Below, piece after piece: positions 53,251-62,746 of a DNA stretch of 64,000 nucleotides. Source of the stretch: an uncultured Aquimarina sp. (GTDB lineage Bacteria > Bacteroidota > Bacteroidia > Flavobacteriales > Flavobacteriaceae). The DNA lies in contig CANMCO010000002.1 in assembly GCA_947496355.1 (NCBI GenBank), forward strand, positions 496,001-560,000, given 5' to 3'. A model generated the notes under the pieces. That model worked only from the letters and a program-made list of their open reading frames with translations, was not told the origin of the DNA and did not search any database. The translations under genes were made by a program, and so were the position numbers. Each line of letters begins with the position of its first letter. The first letter of the stretch is position 1.

Positions 53251-53982
53251 ATGGTTAGCAAAAACCAAAAGAAACTAATAAAAAGTTTATATCAAAAAAA
53301 ATACCGAAAACAACATGGGTTGTTTGTTGCAGAAGGTAAAAAAGTAATCAAGGAATTGCTTGATGCAGAGTTAGTTCTTCATTCGCTTTATGTGTTAGAT
53401 GAGGATATTTTTGACGTGGCTCAAAATTTACAACAAAAGATAACCCAAGAGGAATTAAAGCAGATTAGCTTTTTGACTACTCCGCAAGCTGCATTGGCAA
53501 TTTTTTCTATTCCTGAAACCTATGAGATTGATACAGATGGTCTGATATTGGCTTTGGACGATGTTAGGGATCCTGGAAATTTGGGTACGATAATCCGATT
53601 ATGTGATTGGTTTGGAATACAAGAGCTGGTGTGCTCAAAACAGACGGTAGATTGTTATAACCCAAAGGTGATTCAAGCAACCATGGGGTCAATAACAAGA
53701 GTAAGGGTGAATTACGTGGATCTTGCGGTGTTCTTGAGCGAACAGAAACCAAGCTCTAGAATCTACGGTACTTTTATGAAAGGAGATAATTTGTATGCTG
53801 AAGAATTATCACAACAAGCCATAGTTGTAATGGGTAATGAGGCAAACGGTATCTCTAAAGAAATTGAAAATTTGATAAACAAGCGGATAACTATACCGCG
53901 TTTTGGTAATGATCAAAAAACAGAGAGTCTTAACGTAGCTACAGCTACTGCAATCGTTTTAAGTGAGTTTAAAAGATCTTAA
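53251..53982 (+). CDS. TrmH family (SpoU) RNA methyltransferase
   Basis: A 243-residue SPOUT-class 2'-O-methyltransferase. The N-terminal domain (LIKSLYQKKYRKQHGLFVAE) is an L30e-like RNA-binding module. The catalytic part shows LALDDVRDPGNLGTIIRLCD (motif 1), IVVMGNEANGISKEIENLI (motif 2) and PRFGNDQKTESLNVATATAI (motif 3, the knot). Target position (rRNA or tRNA) cannot be told. I start at ATG 53251, where the family begins; a longer frame from 53170 would overlap tamL. It ends 7 bp before the convergent porT gene. Confidence 0.92.
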   Translation: MVSKNQKKLIKSLYQKKYRKQHGLFVAEGKKVIKELLDAELVLHSLYVLDEDIFDVAQNLQQKITQEELKQISFLTTPQAALAIFSIPETYEIDTDGLILALDDVRDPGNLGTIIRLCDWFGIQELVCSKQTVDCYNPKVIQATMGSITRVRVNYVDLAVFLSEQKPSSRIYGTFMKGDNLYAEELSQQAIVVMGNEANGISKEIENLINKRITIPRFGNDQKTESLNVATATAIVLSEFKRS

Positions 53983-53989
53983 ATTTTGC

Positions 53990-54697
53990 TTATTGAAAAG
54001 TGAAATTTATAAAAATACCTCTGGTAGACATTTTATCTATAGTGCCTGTCCAGGGACTATTAGGATCATTATCTGGTACTAATTCGTCAGACATTGCAAA
54101 TACACCACGAATTGAAGGGGTGAATTTGAAATAATACAGATAGAAATCTATCCCAAAGCCTATTTCGTAATAATTAGTATTAGTTTTCATCCTAAACTCT
54201 CCCGCACTATTATCATCTGGGTTGTCTTGGTTACTGGATAAATTGATAGAAGTAGATACTCCGCCTACGATAAAAGGCTTAATATTATTTATTCTTTTTG
54301 TTGATACTTTTAACAACAAAGGGATATGAACATAGGTTGATTTTACTTCTCTGAATGATTCAAACTCAGAAGTAAGTTGAGGATTGTTGAAGGTTAAATT
54401 TCTGGTATTAAAAGTAACCATGGGTTCTAGTCTAAGATCTAGATAATCATTTATTCTAAGGTTCCCCATAAGTCCAACGCTAAATCCTAAAGATTCATTA
54501 TGTAATATATCTGCATCTTCAAAATCAGTTGTGTAATCAAAATTAAAATCATATAAATTAAACCCTAGTATATAACCATAGCTTAATCTTGATTTGTCAA
54601 AATTTTGAAGGTTTTGTACCTTTTCCTTAGAGAACAACTGTGCGCTCAGATTCTGAGTGAAAATTAAAACAGCAATTACAATAAAAAGTTTTTTCAT
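53990..54697 (-). CDS. porT: PorT, type IX secretion system outer-membrane protein
   Basis: A 235-residue protein with signal peptide (VIAVLIFTQNLSAQ). The barrel pattern reads YGYILGFNLYDFNFDYTTDF, SLGFSVGLMGNLRINDYLDL, LEPMVTFNTRNLTF, KPFIVGGVSTSINLS and GFGIDFYLYYFKFTPSIRGV, ending with IFINFTFQ. The sequence fits PorT, needed for T9SS assembly, and the synteny with ubiE upstream and a TrmH-type gene and tamL downstream is the usual flavobacterial arrangement as I know it. It serves the T9SS-tailed proteins seen elsewhere in this window. A general porin-family barrel is the alternative. Confidence 0.82.
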   Translation of the reverse strand: MKKLFIVIAVLIFTQNLSAQLFSKEKVQNLQNFDKSRLSYGYILGFNLYDFNFDYTTDFEDADILHNESLGFSVGLMGNLRINDYLDLRLEPMVTFNTRNLTFNNPQLTSEFESFREVKSTYVHIPLLLKVSTKRINNIKPFIVGGVSTSINLSSNQDNPDDNSAGEFRMKTNTNYYEIGFGIDFYLYYFKFTPSIRGVFAMSDELVPDNDPNSPWTGTIDKMSTRGIFINFTFQ

Positions 54698-54787
54698 CTA
54701 AATAAAATTTACCAATCAAATGGTGTTATACCATGTTTGTATTGGTTAGTATTGGTTCTTTTCAATGCCTATTACAGGCTTATATGT

Positions 54788-55516
54788 TTATTTTGTTGCT
54801 GTATAAATTGTTGCAACACCAAAAGTTTGGGGTTTATCTTCAACATCTATAAACCCAATTTTTTTTAAAATATTGTTGAGTGCTTCACCATAAGGAAAAG
54901 CAGCAGCACTTTCACTAAGGTAAGAATATGCAGATCTGTCCTTAGAAAAAATCCTTCCTATTAGAGGTAAAATTTTTGTAGAATAGAATCTGTATCCTTG
55001 TTTATAAGGTGTTTTTGTAGGGATTGATGTCTCTAGAATAACAAAAATACCACCAGGCTTAAGTACCCTAAAAATTTCTGAAAGCCCTTTTTCTAAGTTT
55101 TCAAAATTTCTGACTCCAAAAGCTACAGTTATAGCATCAAAATAGTTTTCTTCATAGGGCAGGTTTTCACTATCTGCCTGCACCATACTAATAATGTCAT
55201 CTAATTTTTTTGTCTTTATCTTGTTTTTACCTACTTCTAGCATTCCAGCAGAAATATCCAAACCAATAATCTCTGTAGCACCTGTTTTTGAAAGATTAAT
55301 GGCAAGATCTCCAGTTCCTGTTGCAACATCTAGTATTCTTCTAGGATCTGATTTTTTAACCAGATTGACCACTTTTTTACGCCACTTTACATCAATTCCA
55401 AAAGAAATAACACGATTAAGTCCGTCATAGTTTCCTGAAATGGTATCAAACATCTCGGCAACCTGTTCCTTTTTAGATCTGGATTCGTCTTTATATGGTG
55501 TTATCTTCTTGGGCAT
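54788..55516 (-). CDS. ubiE: demethylmenaquinone methyltransferase UbiE/MenG
   Basis: A 242-residue SAM-dependent enzyme for the last methylation in menaquinone synthesis (and ubiquinone in other bacteria). Motifs: [40 protein letters not shown] (SAM-binding), [20 protein letters not shown] and [20 protein letters not shown], all family hallmarks. In Bacteroidota menaquinone is the respiratory quinone, so the MenG role applies. porT follows 90 bp downstream on the same strand. CAAATATA at 55534-55541 gives TATATTTG on this strand as a likely -7 box. Confidence 0.96.
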   Translation of the reverse strand: MPKKITPYKDESRSKKEQVAEMFDTISGNYDGLNRVISFGIDVKWRKKVVNLVKKSDPRRILDVATGTGDLAINLSKTGATEIIGLDISAGMLEVGKNKIKTKKLDDIISMVQADSENLPYEENYFDAITVAFGVRNFENLEKGLSEIFRVLKPGGIFVILETSIPTKTPYKQGYRFYSTKILPLIGRIFSKDRSAYSYLSESAAAFPYGEALNNILKKIGFIDVEDKPQTFGVATIYTATK

Positions 55517-55729
55517 TCAAAAAAAATTTAGGGCAAATATACATTTTTGATATAGATAGTCAGAATAGATTTGAATTAAGTTCGAGATAATCAAATTTTA
55601 TCAGTTTGTCAATTTGCACTATCTTTGTACGCTTTTATATTCTAAGACTAGATATATAATTATTCCTTTTATGGAAAATTAAGTCTTAGTTTGATTTTAT
55701 CTTTAGATGGAAAACATTAAAAAAAACCA

Positions 55730-57079
55730 ATGAAAATCATTATTGCCGGAGCTGGTGAAGTTGGATTTCATTTGGCAAAATTGCTCTCATTTGAGTCCCA
55801 GGATATTACTCTTATTGATACGGATAAAGAATGCCTTAATTACGCTGATACCCATTTAGATATTAGGGTTATTAAAGGAGATTCAACATCTATCTCTATT
55901 TTAAAAGAGGCAAGAGTAGAAAATGTTGATATGGTTATTAGTGTAACCTCTAGCGAAACTACAAATATAACCGTTTGTGTATTGGCTAAACAATTGGGTG
56001 CAAAACGTACAATAGCCAGAATTTCGAATACAGAATTTATAGAGAATAAAGAAGAAGTAGGTTTTACTAAATTTGGGATTGATGAGCTAATTTCTCCTGA
56101 GGCCCTAGCAGCTAGTGAGATTGAATTGCTTCTTAATCAATCTGCATTTCATGATAGTTATGAGTTTGAAGAAGGGGCGTTAACAATGGTGGGTACCACA
56201 TTATCTTCTGAAGCATTGTTTGTAGGGAAAAGTGTAAGAGAAGCAGCTGACGTATTTCCCGAATTACATTTTATGCCAATCGCAATCCAGCGTTCTGGAA
56301 CTCAATATACTTTGATACCTAGAGGAGACACAAAATTCAAAGAAGGAGATCAGGTGTATTTTGTGACTTCTCAGGGTGGAGTAGAAGAGCTATACAAATT
56401 GACCGGAAAGGTAAAAGAACAGATCAAAAATGTTATGATTCTTGGAGGAAGCAAAATTGGTTTCAAAACCTCTTGTGACCTTTGTGATCATAAATTTAGA
56501 GTAAAACTTATTGAGAAGGATAAAGATAAATCCTTTGATCTGGCGGATGAATTACCAAATGCTTTAATAATTAACGGTGATGGGCGTAATGTAGAACTAT
56601 TGCAAGAAGAAGGTATCGGAGATATGGATGCTTTTATTGCTGTTACAGGTAATTCTGAGACAAATATTATGTCATGTTTGGTGGCTAAGTCAAAAGGAGT
56701 AAGAAAGACAATAGCATTGGTCGAGAATATGGATTATTTCCAATTATCACATTCTATCGGTATCGACACTTTAATAAATAAGAAACTTCTGGCGGCCAAT
56801 AATATTTTTAGATTTATTAGAAAAGGAGAAGTTGTAGCAATGACTAAGCTTAATAACATGAATGCAGAGTTATTAGAGTTTATTGTTAAGCCAACGTCTG
56901 AGGTGAGTGATAATCTGATTAAAGATCTTGACTTTCCAAGGTCTGCAATAATTGCAGGGGTCATTAGAAATGATAAAGGAATCATACCATTAGGAGATTT
57001 TTATATTCAGGCAGGAGACCGAGTGGTTGTGTGTTGTTTGCCAAAATCTATTAAGAAAATAGAAAAGCTTTTCCTTTAA
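55730..57079 (+). CDS. trkA: Trk system potassium transporter regulatory subunit TrkA
   Basis: A 449-residue cytoplasmic protein with two tandem RCK modules. The first begins MKIIIAGAGEVGFHLAKLLS with the NAD-binding GxGxxG, and the second NVMILGGSKIGFKTSCDLCD. Each is followed by an RCK_C domain (ALFVGKSVREAADVFPELHF; VSDNLIKDLDFPRSAIIAGV). It gates TrkH in response to nucleotides. trkH begins 1 bp after its stop, so the pair is an operon. TATCTTTG at 55620-55627 may be the -7 promoter box, giving a ~100-nt leader. Confidence 0.95.
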   Translation: MKIIIAGAGEVGFHLAKLLSFESQDITLIDTDKECLNYADTHLDIRVIKGDSTSISILKEARVENVDMVISVTSSETTNITVCVLAKQLGAKRTIARISNTEFIENKEEVGFTKFGIDELISPEALAASEIELLLNQSAFHDSYEFEEGALTMVGTTLSSEALFVGKSVREAADVFPELHFMPIAIQRSGTQYTLIPRGDTKFKEGDQVYFVTSQGGVEELYKLTGKVKEQIKNVMILGGSKIGFKTSCDLCDHKFRVKLIEKDKDKSFDLADELPNALIINGDGRNVELLQEEGIGDMDAFIAVTGNSETNIMSCLVAKSKGVRKTIALVENMDYFQLSHSIGIDTLINKKLLAANNIFRFIRKGEVVAMTKLNNMNAELLEFIVKPTSEVSDNLIKDLDFPRSAIIAGVIRNDKGIIPLGDFYIQAGDRVVVCCLPKSIKKIEKLFL

Positions 57080-57080
57080 G

Positions 57081-58577
57081 ATGTATAAATTAAACTACAA
57101 GATCATCTCTCATATTATGGGACTTTTATTGCTCTGCAATGGATGCTTTATGCTTCTTGCAACAAGTATTAGTTTCATTTATAAAGATGGTGTTACGCTA
57201 GAAATAATGATGGCATCTTTAGCGACAATGTTTGTTGGTATTGCTTTGATGTTTTTAACGCGCGAGCATCAAAAGGAAATCAATAAGCGAGAAGGGTATA
57301 TCGTTGTAACTTTCGGTTGGATCTTTATGTCATTAAGTGGCACTTTACCATATTTGTTTTCTGGTGCAATCCCAACGTTTACAAATGCTTTCTTTGAGAC
57401 CATGTCTGGATATACCACTACAGGATCATCTATTCTTAATGAGATTGAAATTATACCCAAAGGAATATTGTTTTGGCGAAGTTTAACGCATTGGATCGGT
57501 GGTATGGGGATTATTGTTCTGGCTATTGCTATTTTGCCTTTGTTAGGGATAGGGGGGATGCAATTATTTGCTGCAGAAGCTCCTGGCCCAAGTGCAGATA
57601 AATTACATCCAAGAATAACAGACACGGCAAAAAGACTGTGGCTCATTTATTTTGGATACACAGCCGCAGAAACTATTTTACTGAAACTTGCAGGTATGAA
57701 TTTCTTTGATGCAATTAACCATGCATTGAGTACATTGTCTACAGGAGGTTTTTCTACTAAAAATGCAAGTGTAGCATATTGGAACGATCAACCACTTATA
57801 CAATATATCATAATCCTGTTTATGTTTTTGGCCGGAATGAACTTTGTACTTAGTTATTTTGGATTTAAAGGTAAAGTTCAAAAAATCATAAAAGATGAAG
57901 AGTTTAAGCTGTATTCACTCTTTATTCTTTCATTTACCGTGGTTGCTACCTTAATTATTTACTATAGAGCAGATGTTTCAATTTCGACAATAGATCACCC
58001 AATGGTGTTGGGTGAAGCAGAAAGTGCTTTTAGACATGCTTTGTTTCAAGTATTAGCAGTGGTTACAACTACCGGTTTTGTAAGTGCAGATTTTACCATG
58101 TGGACACCCTTTCTAAGTGTTTTTTTCTTTGGAATAATGTTTCTTGGTGGATCTGCAGGTTCTACCTCTGGAGGGATGAAAGTAGTTAGGCATTTGATTA
58201 CTATCCGCAATGGGATTTTAGAATTTAAAAGAACATTACATCCTAGAGCAGTATTGCCAGTACGCTATAATACAAGGGCTGTATCCAAAGAAATCGTATT
58301 TAATATACTAGCATTTTTTATATTATATATGCTTTCTTTTATAATAGGTTCTATGGTGCTGGGAGCGTTAGGTTTAGATTTTGAAACTGCTATAGGAGGA
58401 GCAGCTTCTTCCTTGGGTAATGTAGGTCCTGCTTTTGGAAAGTTAAGTCCTGTAAATAATTTTGATGTACTCCCTGCCTTCGGAAAATGGTGGTGCTGCT
58501 TTCTTATGCTTATAGGAAGATTGGAATTGTTTACGGTGTTGATTCTTCTTACGCCCTTTTTCTGGAGAAACAGATAG
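57081..58577 (+). CDS. trkH: TrkH family potassium uptake protein
   Basis: A 498-residue integral membrane protein forming the K+ pathway. The four pore loops are visible: TMSGYTTTGSSILNE, STLSTGGFSTKNAS, AVVTTTGFVSADF and SSLGNVGPAFGKLS, each with the filter glycine. The segment GGSAGSTSGGMKVVRHL gives the intramembrane loop of TrkH. It follows trkA with no room for a promoter, so both are cotranscribed. No terminator is clear in the 26-bp gap to the convergent small gene. Confidence 0.95.
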   Translation: MYKLNYKIISHIMGLLLLCNGCFMLLATSISFIYKDGVTLEIMMASLATMFVGIALMFLTREHQKEINKREGYIVVTFGWIFMSLSGTLPYLFSGAIPTFTNAFFETMSGYTTTGSSILNEIEIIPKGILFWRSLTHWIGGMGIIVLAIAILPLLGIGGMQLFAAEAPGPSADKLHPRITDTAKRLWLIYFGYTAAETILLKLAGMNFFDAINHALSTLSTGGFSTKNASVAYWNDQPLIQYIIILFMFLAGMNFVLSYFGFKGKVQKIIKDEEFKLYSLFILSFTVVATLIIYYRADVSISTIDHPMVLGEAESAFRHALFQVLAVVTTTGFVSADFTMWTPFLSVFFFGIMFLGGSAGSTSGGMKVVRHLITIRNGILEFKRTLHPRAVLPVRYNTRAVSKEIVFNILAFFILYMLSFIIGSMVLGALGLDFETAIGGAASSLGNVGPAFGKLSPVNNFDVLPAFGKWWCCFLMLIGRLELFTVLILLTPFFWRNR

Positions 58578-58603
58578 GAAGGGTTCTACAATTTTTTAAA
58601 CCA

Positions 58604-58873
58604 CTAGGGAAGAGAGTAATATGTGGTTATTAGCCATAATTCAGTAACTCTTTTAATAGTATCAGTTACTTTTCCTGATATACTTTCTAGGTGTTCAGGT
58701 TCAATTAGAAATATATCCAAAATGGATTCGTAATAATTCATGTAATTATCATCAAGTTCCTTTTGGGGTTTAATTTCCAGAATTTCATCATCTGTTTTAG
58801 CTACGTTAAAATTTTCCTTGAAAATTTGAAGGATATTTTTTTTTACAATACGTTCTTTTTCTATCGTATTCAT
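58604..58873 (-). CDS. hypothetical small protein
   Basis: An 89-residue acidic soluble protein (KKNILQIFKENFNVAKTDDE, YMNYYESILDIFLIEPEHLE) with no signal peptide. No domain was recognised. Codon use matches its neighbours and the start ATG at 58873 is preceded by an A/T-rich leader. It is convergent with trkH. Function unknown. Confidence 0.55.
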   Translation of the reverse strand: MNTIEKERIVKKNILQIFKENFNVAKTDDEILEIKPQKELDDNYMNYYESILDIFLIEPEHLESISGKVTDTIKRVTELWLITTYYSLP

Positions 58874-59032
58874 GGGGGATGTTTAAGTTGGTTTCTTAAA
58901 TAACTGCTAATAGACTAAACAGTTTGAGTAAAATAGAAAAATATAACTCTAATTTTACTCTTTTAGTATGTGAGTGCTGCTTTTATATTTATAAATTAAA
59001 GCTGTGTTAGTGTGGTGGTTTTATAGAAAAGT

Positions 59033-59070
59033 AAAAAACCGATTACTTCAAGTATTGAAATAATCGGTTT
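59033..59070 (-). terminator. terminator of the aminotransferase operon
   Basis: AAACCGATTA/TAATCGGTTT stem with an inner TTC/GAA pair and U6 on the minus strand, 24 bp past the stop at 59094. Confidence 0.8.
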
Positions 59071-59093
59071 GTATGATTAAGGTATTTGTAAAA

Positions 59094-60302
59094 CTAGCTT
59101 ACTGCACCTTTAATTCTTTTTATTGCTTCTATAATTTGTTCTGTACTTGCAGCGTAAGATATTCTTATACAATTGCTATTACCAAAAGCAATACCAGTTA
59201 CTGTGGCAACATTCGCTTTTTCTAGCAAAAACATTGAGAAATCAGTTGCATTTTCTATAGTTTGTCCTTGCAATGTCTTTCCGAAATAATAAGATACATC
59301 AGGGAAAACATAAAACGCTCCCTCAGGCTCATTACATTCAAATCCAGGAATTTCAGATAATAAACTCAATATTAATTTTCTTCGCTCTTTAAACTCATCT
59401 ACCATGTATTGAATTTTGCTGACAGGAGCTTCTAAAGCGGTAATTACTGCTCGTTGTGCAATACAATTTGCACCACTGGTCACTTGGCCTTGAATTTTAT
59501 TACAAGCTCTTGCAATCGTAGATGGTGCGCCAATGTAACCGATTCTCCATCCGGTCATAGCAAAAGCTTTTGCTACTCCATTGACGGTAACAGTTCTATT
59601 ATACATGTCATCAAATTGCGCCATAGATGCATGATCTCCAACATAATTAATATGTTCGTAAATCTCATCGCTAACGACTATAATATCAGGATATTTTTGT
59701 AATACATCTGCTAGCGCTCGTAATTCTTCTTTGCTATAAATAGATCCACTAGGGTTACATGGTGAGCTATACCATAACATTTTGGTTTTAGGTGTAATTG
59801 CCTTTTCCAAGTCCTCTGCAGTCATTTTAAAATCAGTATCTATAGAGGTTTTTACTTCTATCGGTACTCCCCCACAAAGCTTTATAATATCACTATAACT
59901 CACCCAGTAAGGGCAAGGCAAAATTACTTCATCGCCCGGGTTAATGTATACTTGCGCAACATTGTAAAGAGATTGCTTTGCGCCAGTAGAGACTACAATT
60001 TGTGATCGGTCATAATCCAAATTATTATCTCTTTTAAATTTGGTGATAATTGCATCCTTTAATTCTACATATCCATCAACGGGAGTATACGAATTATAGT
60101 TGTCATTTACTGCCTGTATAGCAGCTTCCTTAATGAAATCCGGTGTATTGAAATCTGGTTCTCCAAGACTTAGGCCAATAATGTCTTTTCCTTCAGCTCT
60201 TAGTTCGCGAGCTTTCGCAGCCATAGCTAATGTTGCTGATGCCTCAAGCGCATTAATTCTGTCTGATAATTTTGCACTCATTTCCGATATTAGTGTACTC
60301 AT
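59094..60302 (-). CDS. class I PLP-dependent aminotransferase (AspB-like)
   Basis: A 402-residue aminotransferase of the aspartate/prephenate aminotransferase type (AAT family 1-gamma). It shows IIGLSLGEPDFNTPDFIKEA, the PLP phosphate region STGAKQSLYNVAQVYINPGD, YSSPCNPSGSIYS, VVSDEIYEHINYVG (Asp/Tyr) and VAKAFAMTGWRIGYIGAP with the Schiff-base lysine; ISYAASTEQI holds the C-terminal carboxylate-binding Arg. The likely substrates are aspartate/2-oxoglutarate or prephenate. Two in-frame starts (60302, 60281) are both possible. It lies 21 bp downstream of the desaturase gene on the same strand. Confidence 0.93.
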   Translation of the reverse strand: MSTLISEMSAKLSDRINALEASATLAMAAKARELRAEGKDIIGLSLGEPDFNTPDFIKEAAIQAVNDNYNSYTPVDGYVELKDAIITKFKRDNNLDYDRSQIVVSTGAKQSLYNVAQVYINPGDEVILPCPYWVSYSDIIKLCGGVPIEVKTSIDTDFKMTAEDLEKAITPKTKMLWYSSPCNPSGSIYSKEELRALADVLQKYPDIIVVSDEIYEHINYVGDHASMAQFDDMYNRTVTVNGVAKAFAMTGWRIGYIGAPSTIARACNKIQGQVTSGANCIAQRAVITALEAPVSKIQYMVDEFKERRKLILSLLSEIPGFECNEPEGAFYVFPDVSYYFGKTLQGQTIENATDFSMFLLEKANVATVTGIAFGNSNCIRISYAASTEQIIEAIKRIKGAVS

Positions 60303-60323
60303 TTTTTAATTGGTAAATAAAAG

Positions 60324-61424
60324 TTATGATTGTATTGCAGGCTCCATTCCCATTTCTTTAAGATGTTTAAAATGAGCAATGATTGCCTTACGCGTGGTTT
60401 TGTATTCGTTATATGGTAAATTAAACTCTAAGGCGGTTTGTTTTACAATCTTAGAAATTTTGGTATAATGAACATGGCTTATATGTGGAAAAATGTGGTG
60501 TTCCACCTGGTGGTTTAATCCACCTGTAAACCAATTAACTAATCTGTTTTTTGTAGAAAAATTTACTGTTGTAAACAGTTGATGTATTGCCCAGGTATTT
60601 TTCATAGTTCCTGTTGTATCCGGAACAGGCATTTCTGCATCTTTTACCATATGTGCTAATTGAAATACAACACTTAATATCAATCCGGCAACATAATGCA
60701 TAATAAAAAAACCAAGTAGAATTTTCCACCAAGCTATAGACATAAATATCATAGGTATTACTATCCATATTAAAACATAAATAGTTTTTGTAATTACAAC
60801 CGTGCTCCATTGTTTTAATGGGCTAGGTAATTTTCCGTAAGACAGTTTACGTGCAAGATAGTTTTTGGTTTGCTTAAAATCTGTAGTCAATGCCCAGTTA
60901 AAAGTCAATAAACCGTATAGAAATATTGAGTAGTAATGTTGAAATTTGTGAAAACGTCTCCATTTTGCATGCTGGGTAAATCGAATAACTCTTCCTGCAT
61001 CCATATCCTCATCATGACCATGTATATTGGTATAGGTGTGATGTAAAACATTATGCTGTACTTGCCAATTATAAACATTGCCGGCCAAAATATAGATACT
61101 ATTTCCCATTAGGTTATTTATCCATTTTTTAGAAGAATATGATCCGTGATTCCCGTCATGCATTACATTCATTCCTACTCCAGCCATTCCAACTCCCATA
61201 ACTATAGTAAGTAATAACATCCACCATTGTGAAATGTTAAGAGTAAGAATTAGAAAATACGGAGTTAAAAAAAGAGAGAACATGACAATTGTTTTTAAAT
61301 GTAATCGCCAGTTTCCCGTTCGTTTAATATTATTCTCCTTGAAATATTGATTAACTCGCTTATTCAGCGTTCTGAAGAATTTAGCTGAATCTGCTCTGCT
61401 AAAGCGTACATTTGGTGTTGTCAT
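60324..61424 (-). CDS. membrane fatty acid desaturase
   Basis: A 366-residue di-iron acyl desaturase with about six hydrophobic segments. The three histidine boxes are present: HDGNHGSY, HNVLHHTYTN and NHQVEHHIFPH. The QxxHH form of the last box is typical of front-end/acyl-lipid desaturases, but no cytochrome b5 domain is fused. It adjusts membrane fluidity; the position of the double bond is unknown. It may be cotranscribed with the aminotransferase downstream, though a functional link is not evident. Confidence 0.92.
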   Translation of the reverse strand: MTTPNVRFSRADSAKFFRTLNKRVNQYFKENNIKRTGNWRLHLKTIVMFSLFLTPYFLILTLNISQWWMLLLTIVMGVGMAGVGMNVMHDGNHGSYSSKKWINNLMGNSIYILAGNVYNWQVQHNVLHHTYTNIHGHDEDMDAGRVIRFTQHAKWRRFHKFQHYYSIFLYGLLTFNWALTTDFKQTKNYLARKLSYGKLPSPLKQWSTVVITKTIYVLIWIVIPMIFMSIAWWKILLGFFIMHYVAGLILSVVFQLAHMVKDAEMPVPDTTGTMKNTWAIHQLFTTVNFSTKNRLVNWFTGGLNHQVEHHIFPHISHVHYTKISKIVKQTALEFNLPYNEYKTTRKAIIAHFKHLKEMGMEPAIQS

Positions 61425-61594
61425 AATAGTTGAGGTTTATGACAAAACGTTAGTTGTCATAGTAATATTGGGTAAAGTTAGGTATTTAAATTTTTTTAAG
61501 TTCCTAAAAAGAAGTAAAATATATCAGTTTAACATGTATTTTTGCGGTTTAATGGGTATTGGTTTTATTATTATAATAACAAAAAAATAAAAGT

Positions 61595-62224
61595 GTGACT
61601 ATTTTAAGTGAGTATTTTCCAGATTTAACAGAAGAGCAACAACTACAATTTTCGAAATTGGGAGAGTTGTATGCAGAATGGAATGCAAAAATCAATGTGA
61701 TTTCTCGTAAGGATATAGAATCTTTGTATGAAAGACATGTGCTCCATTCCTTGGGAATCGCTAAGGTTATTGAGTTTAAGCCTGGTGCACAAATACTTGA
61801 TGTTGGTACTGGTGGTGGATTTCCTGGTATTCCTTTGGCAATTTTATTTCCAGAAACAAGCTTTTATTTGATAGATGTTATTGCCAAAAAAATAAAAGTC
61901 GTAAATGAAGTAGCTAAAGCGCTGAATTTGAAAAATATAAAAGCAGAACAACGAAGAGCTGGAACTTTTGATGATCGGTTTGATTTTATCGTTAGTCGGG
62001 CAGTGACTAATATGCCTGATTTTGTAAAATGGGTACGAAAAAACATAGCTAAAAAGAGTGTCCATAAATTACAGAATGGAATTTTATACCTTAAAGGAGG
62101 GGATCTTAACGAAGAGTTAGCTTTGTTTCCAAAAGCAGTACAGCATGATCTTTCTAATTATTTCGATTCAGAATTTTTTGAAACTAAAAAAGTAGTGTAT
62201 CTACCGATAAAGTATAAGCTTTAA
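61595..62224 (+). CDS. rsmG: 16S rRNA (guanine(527)-N7)-methyltransferase
   Basis: A 209-residue SAM-dependent enzyme methylating G527 of 16S rRNA. Signatures: LYAEWNAKINVISRKDIESL, YERHVLHSLGIAKVIEFKPG and ILDVGTGGGFPGIPLAILFP (SAM site), then FDFIVSRAVTNMPDFVKWVR. The start is GTG at 61595. TATTTTTG at 61537-61544 may be its -7 box. The stop overlaps that of the convergent GNAT gene by 4 bp. Confidence 0.96.
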   Translation: MTILSEYFPDLTEEQQLQFSKLGELYAEWNAKINVISRKDIESLYERHVLHSLGIAKVIEFKPGAQILDVGTGGGFPGIPLAILFPETSFYLIDVIAKKIKVVNEVAKALNLKNIKAEQRRAGTFDDRFDFIVSRAVTNMPDFVKWVRKNIAKKSVHKLQNGILYLKGGDLNEELALFPKAVQHDLSNYFDSEFFETKKVVYLPIKYKL

Positions 62225-62682
62225 TCGTTTAGATTGAGTCGCATTTCGATAAGGTGTTTTTCAAAACCTACTTTTTCATAAGCTCTTATGGCTCTTGGGT
62301 TTTTGTCATATACGGTTAAGCGAATTTCTTCGAGATTCTTCGTTTTAAACCAATCGCAAAGATATTTTATGATTCCTTGGCTTACACCTTTACCCCGATG
62401 CTCTTCTGTAACATACATGAAACCTATGTAGCCAAGTTGTTTTTGTTCAAAATACTCTAGTCGATCCCTAATTTGACCATAACCGCTACCAACGATTTCA
62501 TCTTCAATTTCTGCTACAACAACTTGGGTATGGTCTGAAAGAATGTAGTCTTCTATACTGTAATAGGTGATCTTTTCATTTTGCTTTAGAGTCGGGTCCA
62601 TAGGACGTTCGGCCTCAATGATTTTTTGTTCAAAATCAAGTAGAATAGGTAGATCTTCTAATATCGCAGGTCTGATATTCAT
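62221..62682 (-). CDS. GNAT family N-acetyltransferase
   Basis: A 153-residue acetyltransferase. The acetyl-CoA loop is YVTEEHRGKGVSQGIIKYLC, preceded by strand VVVAEIEDEIVGSGYGQIRD and followed by EEIRLTVYDKNPRAIRAYEK and VGFEKHLIEMRL, the RimI-like end. The acceptor (amine, protein or antibiotic) cannot be inferred. It lies upstream of pruA on the same strand, with a strong terminator between them. Confidence 0.9.
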   Translation of the reverse strand: MNIRPAILEDLPILLDFEQKIIEAERPMDPTLKQNEKITYYSIEDYILSDHTQVVVAEIEDEIVGSGYGQIRDRLEYFEQKQLGYIGFMYVTEEHRGKGVSQGIIKYLCDWFKTKNLEEIRLTVYDKNPRAIRAYEKVGFEKHLIEMRLNLND

Positions 62683-62706
62683 TTGTTAAACTAATTATAA
62701 GAAATA

Positions 62707-62736
62707 AAAAGGGGTGCTAATTAGCACCCCCTTTTT
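62707..62736. terminator. bidirectional terminator between pruA and GNAT gene
   Basis: AAAAAGGGGTGCTAA followed by TTAGCACCCCCTTTTT: a near-perfect palindrome with A and T flanks. It ends pruA, whose stop is at 62747. Confidence 0.85.
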
Positions 62737-62746
62737 AGTATTGAAT

